Source of the DNA: Zygaena filipendulae
Lineage: Eukaryota; Arthropoda; Insecta; Lepidoptera; Zygaenidae
Direction: 5' to 3'
DNA: 64,000 nucleotides
Assembly (NCBI GenBank): GCA_907165275.2
Contig: OU015653.1
Coordinates: 10,384,001 to 10,448,000 of the forward strand
Below are positions 35,468-47,822 of this stretch, one piece after another (the stretch's first letter is position 1; each line of letters starts with the position of its first letter). Both the position numbers and the translations under genes were made by a program. Under the pieces are notes generated by a model. It had not been told where the DNA came from. It ran no database searches and saw nothing but the letters and a program-made list of their open reading frames with translations.

Positions 35468-36239
35468 TCATACTCTTGTTTGAGTGTACTCAACTGGAAA
35501 CTTGAATGAATGTTGGCCAATAGCCTGCACATTTGGCAGAAGACCAGCATTGGGAATGATGTTCCACGATAGAGACAGAGTTACATTACTGTGGCCCCTG
35601 AAAACATAAAATAATGCATAAAAAATTCAAATACCCATAATCCCTAGAAAATTATAGCTTCTATCATCTCTGAGAGCTTATTCTAACAATCGAGGTATTT
35701 GACCAGCTGCAGCCAAAAGATAAATATTTCATACAATAGATATTAGATACTCACTTCAAACCATTGCCATCATCCCAGAAATAGTATTTAGTATTCATAT
35801 TCTTGAAATCTAATATTGCGTTTTCACCCCGGAGGATTATCTTATCCCATAACACTACTTGATTGAGCTCATTGTTCGATGTGATATATTCGGCGGTAAG
35901 GTACAAGAACAACTGTTTAACGTTCCAATTGAACAAGTGAGAAAGATCTGTTTTGAGATCAAACGTTAAGAACCCAAGATCGTTCTTTTCTCGGGATACG
36001 GCGAAATCTGGGACATTCTTACTGTAACATTAAAAACATGGATTGAATTTGATATCATATAAAGCAATAATTAGGTATTATCTAAATTTTACTTACACAA
36101 CTACTTTCACAGTGTTAATTTGTGCATTGGTTCTGTAATCCACTGTTAAGGTAGATAGAAAGCACAAGAAAGTCAAACACGCTAGAACACTCAGAGTATA
36201 CGTCAATATCGCGTTGCCTCTAGTTAAAACTGAATACAT
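35468..36239 (-). CDS. SPCS3: signal peptidase complex subunit 3 (SPC22/23)
   Basis: Three exons on the minus strand: 36239-36097, 36021-35755, 35597-35468; 540 nt, 179 aa (human SPCS3 has 180). The N-terminus [20 protein letters not shown] leads into one membrane span (residues about 10-32), giving the usual type II topology with a lumenal domain. Diagnostic stretches are [54 protein letters not shown] and [12 protein letters not shown], then [14 protein letters not shown]. The protein is an essential accessory subunit of the ER signal peptidase complex; it supports SEC11 in removing signal peptides from secreted and membrane proteins. All expected blocks are present with no frame break. It faces the 3' end of the FGFR1OP2 homologue tail to tail. 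Confidence 0.96.
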
Positions 36240-38028
36240 TTTGTGATTATAATTTTAAAATCAGGCTGTTTTTCCACGTCTCAATTTGCGAAACTTGTTA
36301 CTCTTGATAGTGATGACGATGAGTTGTCACTTGTCAGTTGCACAGACGAAGAGAACATACTGTTGTCAGTTGAGTGAATTTTTTTTTTTATTATTAATAG
36401 TTTTACGGCCCTTGGGTACATGCCCTTTGGAGCCGAGACAGTTGAGACTTTGCAGTTGAGTGAAGAAAGCTGAAAGACATGTTTCGAATTTCGATGCTGA
36501 AGTGATGACTGATGACCGTAGACGGAGAATCTCCATCTACGCTGATGACAGAATGGAATAACATTTTTTTTTGTTACCCCAATGGGGAAGACAAAGGAAA
36601 TGAGTCCATATAGCCAATTCAGTGGTATTTTTCTTGAAGATATTTACATCAAAATGCATTGGTGAGATGCATTACGATTACGGGAACTTTTGGCAGCAAA
36701 GCTGAACTTTAATAGGACGCTCTGTGGGAAGTAGTATAGTAAAACGACAACCTCCCGATGAACGCCCCATTTCATCTTATTTCAGTTTCACTACTACAGT
36801 ATAACCGATCATCAAAATTCATCATATACTTCAAAATTCTTATAATATCGTCATTTTTACAAATGTTTTTACACAATAATATTATCTATTCCAATCCAGA
36901 CCTAACAGCTCAATACGTAGGTATACGTATCCTTCTTTATAGAGTACTTTTTATCCCGGAATGCCTGTGGGAACTCCGAAAAAACACCGTGAAACTGCTT
37001 ACTGCACTAAATTTTGCATAGGTAGAGGTAGGTAGGTACTACGCGTTGTCAGGGGTACAGAAGAGAATATAGGATCGCCAAGACGAGCCAAGCGAAGCGG
37101 AAGCGCTACCTATCTTTTCTCGAAGCACTTCATCGTCATTTTTTTGAACCCTTACACCTTGGGTTTGGATTAAATCAGATAAACACAATTCTCGGGATAT
37201 GTTGTCAGTAGCGGACTTATTAAACATATAAAGTTTTAATTTCATAGCTTTTCTACTTTATATTTTATTGAAAACCCTTGATTTCGTCACTGACTCACTG
37301 ATGATCATCAAAATTCTTCTAATGTCCTAGAAAGCTGAAATTTGGTAGGTATGTAGGCTAGTATTAGTAGGTACTTATGTACCTACCTACTAAACAACAA
37401 AAAAATTATAAAATTTGTAACTTTTATCCCCTAACCCCTTAACTAGGGGATGGAAGTTTTTATGAGAATTCCGCAATTTTGACTTACAAAAAGAAATTAA
37501 ATCCCACCAAAAACATTTTCATGTAAGATGATTCCAAGATGAGACTATATGACGGGCACTGTCAAAATGTTATCAGATCTCATGTAAAGCCAAGCTTATA
37601 ACTCTAGACACCCTAACTCTACAAAACCTAACTTCTCAAAATCTACACTTAAGTTCGAATTTGTGGCTTGGCTGTTTCGTTACTACAAGAACTATTGTAT
37701 AACAGAAAGTAATTAACAGTAGATATTTTTTTTACCTTAAACGTGAATGGAGCGAAATGGCCAAGCCACATATTCTGACTAAGGTGTAGAGTTTGAGAAG
37801 TTAGGCCTTGTAGATTTAGGGTTGTGAAGTGTTATAAATGGTTATAAGATTGGCTCTACATGACATCTGATAACTTTTTGATAGTCTCGTCTTGGCATTA
37901 TTCTACATGAAAATGTTTTTTGTGGAATACTTTTATCTCGGAATTCCCGCGGGATCTCCGAAACGGGTGAAACCGCGGGGAACAGTTAGTTTATAAACAA
38001 AGCAAACAGACATCTGGCAAACTTAAAA
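36240..38028. other. spacer upstream of SPCS3
   Basis: Contains the SPCS3 5' flank, a degenerate family A copy at about 36780-37010, the foldback at 37503-37928 and a family A remnant at 37929-37995 (AATTCCCGCGGGATCTCCGA). No exon found. Confidence 0.5.
37503..37928. mobile_element. foldback element I
   Basis: About 185-bp imperfect inverted arms. The left arm has AAAACATTTTCATGTAAGAT, TGTTATCAGATCTCATGTA, CCTAACTTCTCAAAATCTAC and TTTGTGGCTTGGC; the right arm carries the inverses in reverse order (GGCCAAGCCACATATTCTGA ... ATGAAAATGTTTTTTGTGG). Possibly inserted in the family A copy that continues at 37929. Confidence 0.7.
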
Positions 38029-38034
38029 TTTATT
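38029..38034 (-). promoter_or_regulatory. candidate poly(A) signal, Ly6-like gene
   Basis: AATAAA on the minus strand about 35 nt after the stop codon of the Ly6-like gene. Confidence 0.5.
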
Positions 38035-38067
38035 GAAGAATAACATGAGAAGGATGCAAGTACAAGG

Positions 38068-40081
38068 CTATAGAAGTGTAACGAGCAATGCGAGCAAAGC
38101 GTAGGGCGCCATCGTACGCGCCGAGCCGGCCCCGTTGCAGGGCACGCCGCCTTCCACGGACCGGCAGAAGCAGACTCTCCTGGCGAACGTGCCGTTTCGC
38201 TGCTCGTAGCAACCGCTCATGATGCTTGTATCTCCCAAACGATTTATAGCTTTTGTGCACATATAGGTGGAGTTTTGGGCTGCAAGAAATTTAAAGGGGA
38301 TTCCGGGTGTTTACGCAGTCGCAGCTGCAGAAGCAACGATAACAGCGTACCATTTATTTAGTGAACTAGCTGTCCCCGCGGTTTCACCCGCGGTAAATTC
38401 GAAGTTCCCGCGGGAATTGCCTTTATAGTAAGTTACATACCTACCTATATTTTAATTTTATTTTACTATATGTAGTATGTGTAACATTCACTTTTTTATC
38501 TTGTTTTTATCTTTCTAGTTACCTATAATTATGTTACTACTATAGGTACAGGTTGCCTGGAAGAAATTGCTTTTAAGCAATACGGCCTTCCCTTTGTTGC
38601 CTGTATTTCCCAGCATGCATTTTATATTTTTTGTTTTTGGCTCAGACGAAATAGAGTTTTTATTTCGGTTTTTGGTGACAATAATTGTAGGTATTGTATT
38701 GAATTCGGAGATAAAAAGTATCCTATGTCACCTCAAGATCACTGTGGCTTCATGATTATAAATGAAAGAATTTTCAAAATGGGTAATGTAGATCCAGAGA
38801 TTACCCCCTACAACATCACAAACTCGCAAACTTAAGCTCTTTAGAATTGCGCCTTAACCCGCTTTAATATGCCCATGTAACATGTTTCATATCGTCTACG
38901 TTCGATTTTCAAATTAATGGTAAATTATAAATAATTACCAATTCCATTGAAGTAATGTGTGTATTGAGCGCAGACGTCAGTGTCGGCGAGTATACAGGAT
39001 GCCTGCAGACCGTGGTTTCTCCAGATGTAATCTACGTCTGGCCAGGAGCCATCGTCTGTAATCGCACATGATCCCCGTTAATTTTACAGTGTTATTTTAC
39101 CTATTATAAAAACAACGAAAAACTATGTATTTGTATGATTCATTTTCTGTTAGATATAGATTTGCAGTCCACTCTTTTTGTAGATAGGTCTCTAGACATA
39201 TATTTAAACACCTATACCTAGTAGATGTATGTACCTATAGGTATTAAATAAGTTTCCAATAAAATCAAGACGAGACGAACGCATTTTATTTTGGTGCCAC
39301 AGGCGGCGCGGCGTAGCAAACCGAACCTTATTTCTCGATCATTTTTAGGTATTAGATACGTCTGTATCTCAGACGAAATAAAAAGTTTTTATTTCGTCTC
39401 GAGGTCTGTATCTGCCTAGCTATCATTAGCATGTTGCAGTTTGTCTAACAAGAATGTAGAGGCACAGACCGTACTCGGCTGTGCCAATAGCGTTTAAGTA
39501 GCTACTGAGGGGCACGGTGCCAATATTGATAATATGGACTTACACGAGGCAACGAGCGGGAGCTGGCAAGGGATCCCACTGGCGAGATTGGTGGCGTCTG
39601 CACAGGTCGCGTTCTCAAACACGCTGAGGCTGTTGTAGCTAGGACCGAGCCACGTGAACTGGAAGCAGCGCGTATCGTTCAACTGAGCGTGCGCCGCCGC
39701 CGCGTCTGACGGTACCGAAGCAATGGTCAATCATAAAACTCAACCAACCGCAATTGAATTAAGATTTTTATTAGAATGTTTCAGCTGATGGTGTACATAA
39801 AGTGGTCGCTGCGTGCATAGCAGTGAAGTTGACGTGTGGTCATTTCCTAGAGTATAGAGTTTCATATTCTTTTTGTTCACTAATAAGTGTAATTTCAAAC
39901 AGTCACAAGGATATCATTATCTGGATCGAGTGGTACTCTTTCTGCGAATCAGCAGAATTACAACCCAACGGCTGATTTGTGAATTCAACTTGTAGGTACA
40001 AAACACAATGTCAAGTTTAGAAGTTTAATACTTACACAACAATATAAATAATGCAAAACAACTATCAATCCTGTACCCCAT
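38068..40081 (-). CDS. secreted, probably GPI-anchored Ly6/ODR-2-like protein
   Basis: Four exons: 40081-40036, 39705-39544, 39055-38939, 38279-38068; every intron is phase 1; 537 nt, 178 aa. Exon 1 starts with a good context (AAAATGG) and gives a signal peptide, MGYRIDSCFALFILLYAAAA, with cleavage probable near AHA-Q. The mature part is Cys-rich and spaced like the three-finger Ly6/uPAR fold: RCFQF, ATCAD, IPCQL, ASCIL, DVCAQ, YMCTK, SGCYE, then CFC and PCN just before the tail. Four N-glycosylation sequons are visible (NDT, NAT, NST, NGT). The C-terminus is a short spacer (GAGSA) followed by a hydrophobic run, APYALLALLVTLL, the form of a GPI-attachment signal. Insect relatives act at cell surfaces in septate junctions, ion-channel control and neurons; the specific role here is unknown. 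The long middle with W and Y residues fits the ODR-2-type branch better than short Ly6 proteins, but that placement is tentative. Confidence 0.78.
38365..38425 (+). repeat. family A head fragment in Ly6-like gene intron 3
   Basis: AACTAGCTGTCCCCGCGGTT followed by TTCGAAGTTCCCGCGGGAAT, then unrelated DNA. Confidence 0.6.
38641..38667. mobile_element. 27-bp micro-insert, CTCAGACGAAAT family, right end cut
   Basis: Starts CTCAGACGAAATAGAG and ends TTTTTATTTCG, lacking the last TCTGAG. Flanked by GTTTTTGG at 38633-38640 and 38668-38675, a perfect 8-bp direct repeat. In intron 3 of the Ly6-like gene. Confidence 0.7.
39368..39403. mobile_element. 36-bp palindromic micro-insert
   Basis: From CTCAGACGAAATAAAAAG to TTTTTATTTCGTCTCGAG, flanked by GTCTGTAT at 39360-39367 and 39404-39411 (perfect 8 bp). 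In intron 2 of the Ly6-like gene. Confidence 0.8.
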
Positions 40082-41067
40082 TTTACTTGTCACCTTTCAT
40101 TAACACCAAATTAAACACGAAGTCGCTTTAAATTGAATAAAATATCATTATCAATCTTATCAACATTAGTCATGAATATACCGTATTTCTATAATTGTGC
40201 TATATATGTATAGGTAGGTATTTGTATCTACAATAGATAGATAGGTAGGTATGTTTATAAGGAATGTTGTTTATCACGGGAAAGCTAATAAAAAGATAAT
40301 TTGATTTTAAGGATTATTTAATAAGTAATATAGTCAAATGCATTTTGGATTTATTCTCGTAGGTAATAATACAATGTTATAAATAACGAAGCCATATAGT
40401 TTTATAAAAGATAATTGTGATAAAATAATGAATAAAAATCAATTATAGTTCTTATTTTTTTAAAGCAACTAAATATTTTGTATGGGCACGTACCTACCTA
40501 ATTACATGTCGAAGGCAAATTGTATTTCATCTATTTACAAACTAGATTTATGGCATTTTATATAATGCTGAGGACAGAAAATGCTGTGATACCGCTCGCT
40601 CGAGCATCGGAGACCGGTAGGTACAATTTGAATCTGTTGTGTTCATAGATTCAAACCTCATCTAACCTAGCCTGTCAGGGTGCTTACAAATACAAAACTG
40701 CGACAGTTTACGAACTAACGACTTGTGCCTACAATATGCCTGTTTCACAAGGCCATCTGTAAGCGGACGAAGTATAGGTACCTATCTACGATTTGCCAAC
40801 CACATATAATTATCATCTTCAATCAATTGATAAGTTGTTAAAAATTACTAACATATTATTATGTAATTTATAATTTATTATTACACAAACTTTATTTGTC
40901 TTTAATTTTTTCTAGTAAAAATGTCTTTAATACAATTAGTACCACACTTTATAGACTACCTACTTAGGATCACGTAATGTTTGTTCGACAAAGAGACTAG
41001 GCATTGAGGATCATGGAAGGTAACACTGATTATATTTACCTACAGCCAAGAATCACCCAGAGTAGGT

Positions 41068-41106
41068 CTCAGACGAAATAAAAACGAACTTTTTATTTCG
41101 TCTGAG
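41068..41106. mobile_element. 39-bp palindromic micro-insert
   Basis: From CTCAGACGAAATAAAAAC to TTTTTATTTCGTCTGAG, flanked by GAGTAGGT at 41060-41067 and 41107-41114 (perfect 8 bp). Confidence 0.85.
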
Positions 41107-42904
41107 GAGTAGGTAGGTACTTTATAATAACGCACGAATTACAATGACCTATCACCTATAGTATAGGTACATACTCTTGGGAATAATGCTAAGTTATTAA
41201 GCTGAAGAAGAGGACATATTATTTTAATTTAGGTAGTTGAGAGTTATTAAAAAATAACTCTTATACGATTTTGCATCAAAATAACTCTTATAGATCACAT
41301 ATAGAAAAAATACATTTTTATATCAAACTGATATAAATATATTATGTTGAATATTTTTTCTAATATACCTATTTGAGATAAAGCGTAGGTAGGTATTCTC
41401 ATTCGTTAGGTTTACACCAGTATTTTTCAAACGGTTTTATAGCGCGACTATTATGATAAAAAACCTATACGTAAGAGTTGACTCGAGTCACTTCGCCGGA
41501 AGCGACCCAAAGCGGACAGTTCTGATTGATTTTAATAAGGAATAGGAATTATTAATATAATAATTGAACTAGGTATAAAATCGACTATTTTATTACTAAT
41601 TCCAAACTAATAATGTAGAAAAAAAAACTAACAATATACAGGCTGTTAGGTTATACAAGGTATTCAGTATCTAGTCTCTTCTCAGTTATCTAAAAAAAAC
41701 CGGCCACGTGCTGAGAGTCGACTTCGTTGTTGTATAAATCCTTTTTAGATAGTTTACATTTAATCTAAAGTACTTTATGATGTTTTTAAATTTTATGTCA
41801 ATTATTAGAACTTCAAAATAACAATAGAATTCACTTCATAAAATGTCTTACAGCTGAAAGCGTCCTTTTATTTTATTCTCTCTAAATTTTTACAATACTC
41901 ATGCACCTTTTTATTGCGTTCACAGTTCAGCTTCATTTGTTATTAATTTCTACTTATTAGGTACCTCGACGCGTTCCTGAGAAAAAGGGTCTAGAGAGGG
42001 AGATACAACAAAGTGATCCTATAAGGGTTCCTTTTTTCCTTTCAGGGTACGGAATCCCAAGAACATAAGATAATTTTTAGCGATGAAAAAATGACTTATG
42101 AAAATTGAAAGCGTAAGTTGCCGGGTCACTGACGAATCATATCCAAAACTCAATCCAAAAGGACATTTTAATTTTTAAGCCCCTTTCTTTAGTAGGTATT
42201 TCTGCTGTGCGCCGACAAATCTTATGTAAAGGTCAATGCCCTCGCGTGAATCCACGTTTTGTAAGGTTTTTTTCTGTTATTTATCAGTTGTTTGAATGAG
42301 ATGAGAAAGATGAGTACCTCGTTCAACCTTACGGCACAGTATGTAACAATTATGAATAATATTTAATTCAATTTGAATATATTTAAAGGTATCTACAATA
42401 GAAATAAAAGTTTAGCACACTTTGAAAAACACTGGTTGCCATTAAAGTTTGTAGTAAACGATTAAATTAATTATATTATTTGCGACACAATTATTACAAT
42501 TGTTATAGTGTACAAACAGTTATGTAAACTTAATACTGTCATATTTTTGATTTACTAAAGCTCTATTCGCACTAATATTAACGGAAACATTAAAAAATAC
42601 ATAAATAAATCCACTAGATTATAAATTTATTATTATAGCGACTAAACCACAAAAACCGCTTAGAAATTATCCCTTTTTGTACACCTGCCCACTTCGCGTA
42701 GGGAACACTCGTAAATATATAAAAATAGCTTCATATATAATAATTATTCAATTGGGTTTCACCACAATATTTAGCGTCAAGTTGACAATGAAGAAAATAA
42801 CTCTAAAATCAGGTACTAACTAAAATAAGAAAAGTATCTGCATTGAAAACTCTCACAACGATGGCCGCGAAAACGACAACTTTCGACTCAAATGTCATAT
42901 CAAC

Positions 42905-42945
42905 ATCAAGTCTTTTTAATCGACTTCCAAAAAGGAGGAGGTTCT
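42905..42945 (+). repeat. family B end fragment
   Basis: TTTTTAATCGACTTCCAAAA then AGGAGGAGGTTCTG, the 5' end of family B; the rest is missing. Confidence 0.55.
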
Positions 42946-43789
42946 GTTCTAGCTTGTAAAACTATAGCTCATCTCGAGCATTACAGTCGAGCTTGGCGCG
43001 CTTCAAGAGTCCTCCCTGCGATCCTAGTTCAATTATATATTAAATCACTCAAAAAAATTACATCTAAAGATTCTATAACAATATTTACACCACATTTGTA
43101 AACAACCAGAAGGCCTTGAACGCTTTTCTAACGATTCGATACTCGTACGGTTAAGCAAGAGAAAGAGATAAAAGCGCCTTTCTTAAAGAAAAAAACTACT
43201 CGAACGAGATTAAATTGTTAAAAAAACATATAAAATAAGACCATTAAAGCGACAATATTGCAAATGACACGCCATTACCTATATAATGATAAAATGCAAA
43301 TAGCGAGTCCCTACAACCAGCATCACAAATATTTTTATGTTGACTTTTATGTTGAAATGCACCACTATTGCAATAAGATTCAACAAACTGTCAAAAGTGG
43401 TTTCTAATTTTTGATGCTGAGTGTACATAATTTATTACATACTCAAAAATTACAAATCACACAGCTATAATAACAATCGATCACTCGATATAATTAAGCG
43501 ACATAAATTAATAATTACAAATTACGTGCACACCTATACGTAATTAGCAAACAAATCAAAGCCGAATAAAACTAGTTTTATTATAAAAATTGTACTTTAT
43601 TTCAATGAAATAAGATGAAGGACTCGAGATAATAACGACAATTTTACGATGTCTTTATAAATAATAATAGAATAAGTACCTACATAATATTTACAAAAGG
43701 AGCGTCTTATTTACAGCTGATTATGGAAGAATTTTTTTTAAGAGTATTATTTATGTTGAGTACATACGTTACGTACTTGAGTCGTGGTA

Positions 43790-43870
43790 CTAAGAATTCT
43801 TATTTGGAGGGCTGGGATCGAACTCACTTCGATAGCCTCTTTACTCATACCTAATCGTTACCACAACTTT
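43790..43870 (-). repeat. tRNA-like fragment, probable SINE relic
   Basis: On the minus strand GAGTTCGATCCCAGC resembles a B box preceded by ATGAGTAAAGAGGC. No cloverleaf can be drawn, and there is no clear A box. Confidence 0.3.
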
Positions 43871-44707
43871 ACCAAATATAGTTAGTAAAAAGTGCACACG
43901 TGTCAGAAGCAATTCTTAAGCGTGTGGTAAGTTCATTGACCTGCAGGTCCTGTAGTGGCCTGTCGCCCACGTGCCCTCAGCGCTAGGGTAGGCCTGCGCC
44001 CCAGTGGTGGGGACATCAAAAATGCTTACTATATCTTAGGTTAAGGGTGATCTGACTCCATGTGATCGGAAGCGCTCCATAAGTACTGAATTAAACTAAA
44101 AAAAAAAACAATAAGTTAATGAAAACATGACTAAAACCTTTATGCTAAAGATGCCTCATTCACCGCTGTTTCCCATAGCTGTAATTTCGGTCATACCAAA
44201 ACACAAAGTCTTTGTTAATAATCGCTGATATAATAAAAATCGTTAGCAAAACAATAGATAAGTCTCCTATCGGCAAGACTGAACCTGTGACTGAACTGAA
44301 GAAAGTCAATAATGCTGATTTTTTGTAGTATGATATGATACTAAATTTCGTTTAAACTAATATAAGGAATTAAATATGAGTATTTTACTATGAAATCATT
44401 ATAAAGTTAACAGAGTTTGTACTCTGGAATCGCAGTTACATATTTTTGTATCATGTAAAATTTTACAAATACAACACGTCATTGTTCAACACACAAATAT
44501 ACGTACAACTCCCTATCGCCATGACCATAACACACCGTGTTAAAATACCCCAAGAATTTTCACCTCAGATATATACATAGACAACGAGCGAGCTCTCTCT
44601 AGCGTTGGAAATTGAGTGGCCCAAAACAGAAGCGCCGCGGGCAAGGAATGGTGTTGGTCATAGTGAATCAGAGCTCTGCCTCTCATTCATCAGTCTTATT
44701 TTATGTG

Positions 44708-44788
44708 AGGTGTCTCAAAAGAAAGATTATATTTGAACTTTAAAATGTTAATATTTAGAGGTTTAATAAAAACTCTTTTGAGACACCT
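44708..44788. mobile_element. 81-bp MITE with 15-bp perfect inverted ends
   Basis: AGGTGTCTCAAAAGA at 44708-44722 and its exact inverse at 44774-44788. A related single end, TTTTTGAGACACC, lies near 45434. Confidence 0.7.
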
Positions 44789-46889
44789 TATATTTACGAA
44801 AATTAACAATCAAAATATACACTGGAAAACTGTATAGTTCTTCTTAAGCTGGATTTTAAACAGCACAACAACACAGTAGAGATTTTTTTTTTCAACAATA
44901 TAATACAATAATATCGTCGATTGCCGGTAGCCCTTTGTTGACGCACCTTTAGAACATTGACAACGAAACAAAGATCCTTACTGTGTTTACAGCCGAAACA
45001 GTTTGGAAATTATGTCCGTTTTTAAATCGAAATCATCAAGTTTAATAAGTACAATAAATATTATATAAATTTGAATCGTTGCTTATTGAAAATATCGATG
45101 TATTTTTATTTTTTATTAATATTTTGACAAAAAGTTGTAACGGTAACTTACACATCTATTATACTTGCGAGGTGCGTTGTGTACAACCTCAGAAACATAC
45201 AAATGTCCCAAAAATAGTGTCAAGCGGGAGTCCAGAGGCCCAAACAGTCCCTATCTATTTTTCTGAATTATTCAATAAGTATATGTAAATAGTCTGCCAG
45301 TGCCTTGTAGACACAGAAACAAAATATGTGGGCCGATCTAATTAATACCATTGCGCCATAAAAAAATCTTAGATACCAAAAGTTCCATCTTCTACTTTAA
45401 AAATATACGCACATTTACTTGTAGTAGTTTGAGTTTTTGAGACACCAGTATATTAGGATTGCGATTGGGAGTGCGCGAAATTAGCCCTTAAACCATAGTC
45501 AAATTTAATCGTTTATCTGACACCTCTTTATGTTACTACTAGGCAGTAGTAAAAAGACTTCTGTCAATTAATCTTTTACTAAAAATAGATAATGATTAAA
45601 TTTCACTAAAGTTTTATTGGTATAAGGTATATATAGGAGCTATATACAAGCGTGAGTAAGTATTATTCCTATGTACATTTTTGTTCGAAGGAGGATACAC
45701 TAGCGATATGTTACCGTCAATCTCACCTGCGCTCTATCACGAATGTACTATTCAAATAATAGTATAGGTATATTGTATATCTAGACTCTAGAGCATAAAA
45801 TGGGTATATATTTGAGTCGAGGATAAAATTGGTTTCATGCCAGAAAAACAGTGATATTGAAAATCGAAGTTATATCAAAACAATTTCTGAACGAAATGGT
45901 ATGAGAAGACTGTCATAGCAAGATTTATTTTTATTCACAGGACCATAAAAAGATGTTTCAGTACACTTGCACTCGACACAACGATAACCTTACGAGCATA
46001 AGAAATGAAAAAAAACTCGAAGAATTTTTTTTTTTTCAATTAAGTGAACCTGATAGAAAATTAGTAAGTTACTGAGAAGAATTTTAAGAGTTTACACAGT
46101 GTAACGAGTTTCATCAACATTATGAATTTTCACAACCTAAGTTCAACACAAAACCCAGTTTCTTATCAATTAAAAAAACGTGTTAAAATGGAATGTTACG
46201 AAGTACATAATATTTTTTCACTCCTGCCAACAGTGCGATGTTTTTTCGGTCATATTTTTACATTGACAGTTTTGTGAAAAAAAAAGTCAGTTTTTAACTC
46301 GTGGATATCTGTCATAAATACAACACTATGGACCAATAAAACTAGACTAAACTCTTGTTTAATTAGTCCATGTACAACACTTACACTGTCACATATTATC
46401 TGTGGTTATACCGCGTAGATCGCTCATCAGAAACAGGCTGTTTCGGCAGTCCATAAGACTGAGTATATATTTCAATCGTGGCAGAGGTAAGAATATGTCA
46501 ATAACTTTGATGTTAGGAAGTTATCGCGTTACAAAGACTTGTTCACTGAGACGATTTTTTTTATTATATCTAGGTTCTGATATTGGATTTTTAGTGGCAA
46601 GGAAATCGTGATCTTAGATAGTAGCTGAGCTTCATACAGAAATGTTACAACACTGCGACGCGGACGCTTTCTTACTTTTAAACTCTAGATAAATTCAATT
46701 ATTATTGATTATGTCTAAACAACAAGTGATAGTAACTGGTAAGTGATCAAACAATTAAGGCGTTTGTCAATGTCCCATTAGCACCCGCTTAAAAACTCAA
46801 CTCATATCTTCATAATATATATTTTATCTAAAAAGCAATCTATGGGAAAATATGTAAAATGAGATAAATACTTCAGCAGTTTTACAAAT

Positions 46890-47135
46890 CTATACATATA
46901 AAATGCTTTGTCCTGAATGACTGAATGAAAGATCAAAGCACAGCCTAAACCGCTGATCGTAGAGACTTGAAACTTGGAGGGTGTTCTTTGTATGACGTAA
47001 AAAAAGAAAAAGGACGTAGAAAAAGAATTTTCCAAAATTCTACCCCTAAGGGGGTGAAAAGGGGGGTAAAGTTTGTATGGAACAATTTTGCGGGAACTCC
47101 GAAATTATAGCGGGTGAAATCGTGCCAGTATGTAC
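46890..47135 (-). repeat. family A repeat, reversed
   Basis: GCTTTGTCCTGAATGACTGA ... ACTTGGAGGGTGTTCTTTGT ... GCGGGAACTCCGAAATTATA then GCGGGTGAAATCGTGCC. Same subtype as 2979 and 7960. Confidence 0.65.
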
Positions 47136-47498
47136 GTACGCGTACCTAGCTATATTATGATGAAGTATTTACAACACTTTACCACCGTCTCCTAGATTCC
47201 GCTAGGGGGGTTTTGTCGAAAAAATAAACTTGGAAATATAAGTGAGAGCGAGAGAAAGCGATGGCTGCTTGCGCGCAACGAAATAAATTGAAAAAATCCG
47301 CAAAAACATTGTGATTACCTAATATTATAAGATAACTAAAAATTCTAGCTTTGTCAATATTTAGTTATATCAATTCCGATTAATTAAATCGAACCTCGAA
47401 TTTCTGTAAATCACTGTTTACACGTTACGAGCGTTAAAAAAGCGATAACGATGCGATGCGATAAGCGATGTAACCCTTACTTTGAATTTTGGATTTAC

Positions 47499-47504
47499 TT
47501 TATT
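47499..47504 (-). promoter_or_regulatory. possible poly(A) signal, Hip14
   Basis: AATAAA on the minus strand about 1.1 kb after the Hip14 stop. Other AT-rich hexamers occur in this flank, so the true end cannot be fixed from sequence. Confidence 0.2.
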
Positions 47505-47572
47505 CCTGTTCTCAATAAATTAATATCCGTATCTTTATGTGAAACTTTGTAGAACATAGGATTTTTTATGAC

Positions 47573-47678
47573 GGCTATAGATGGGCAATCAACCCTGTTT
47601 AAACGATAAAAGCCCGTATAAACGCCCAGGGTTTTATCGGGTTTAAGCCCGGTGCTTGCGTTGATTGTCCATCTCTAC
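47573..47678. mobile_element. about 105-bp MITE, family H
   Basis: Ends CTATAGATGGGCAATCAA and TTGATTGTCCATCTCTA are inverse. The inside has AAACGATAAAAGCCCG and GGGTTTTATCGGGTTTAAGC. A related copy or fragment lies at 53056-53158, ending in TGATTGCCCATCTATAG. Confidence 0.7.
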
Positions 47679-47787
47679 GGGTGGCGCTACTTCGAGTTTA
47701 TCCTCTCCGTTTCGATTCGTCGTACCGAAAGCATTGATATATTAAAAACCCAAGATACACACTGAGCGTCTAAAAAACTTCCCCCTA

Positions 47788-47822
47788 AAATGAGTGCACA
47801 ATTCGAAATTGTGCACTCATTT
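47788..47822. repeat. perfect 16-bp-arm hairpin
   Basis: AAATGAGTGCACAATT (47788-47803), loop CGA, exact inverse (47807-47822). Confidence 0.8.
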
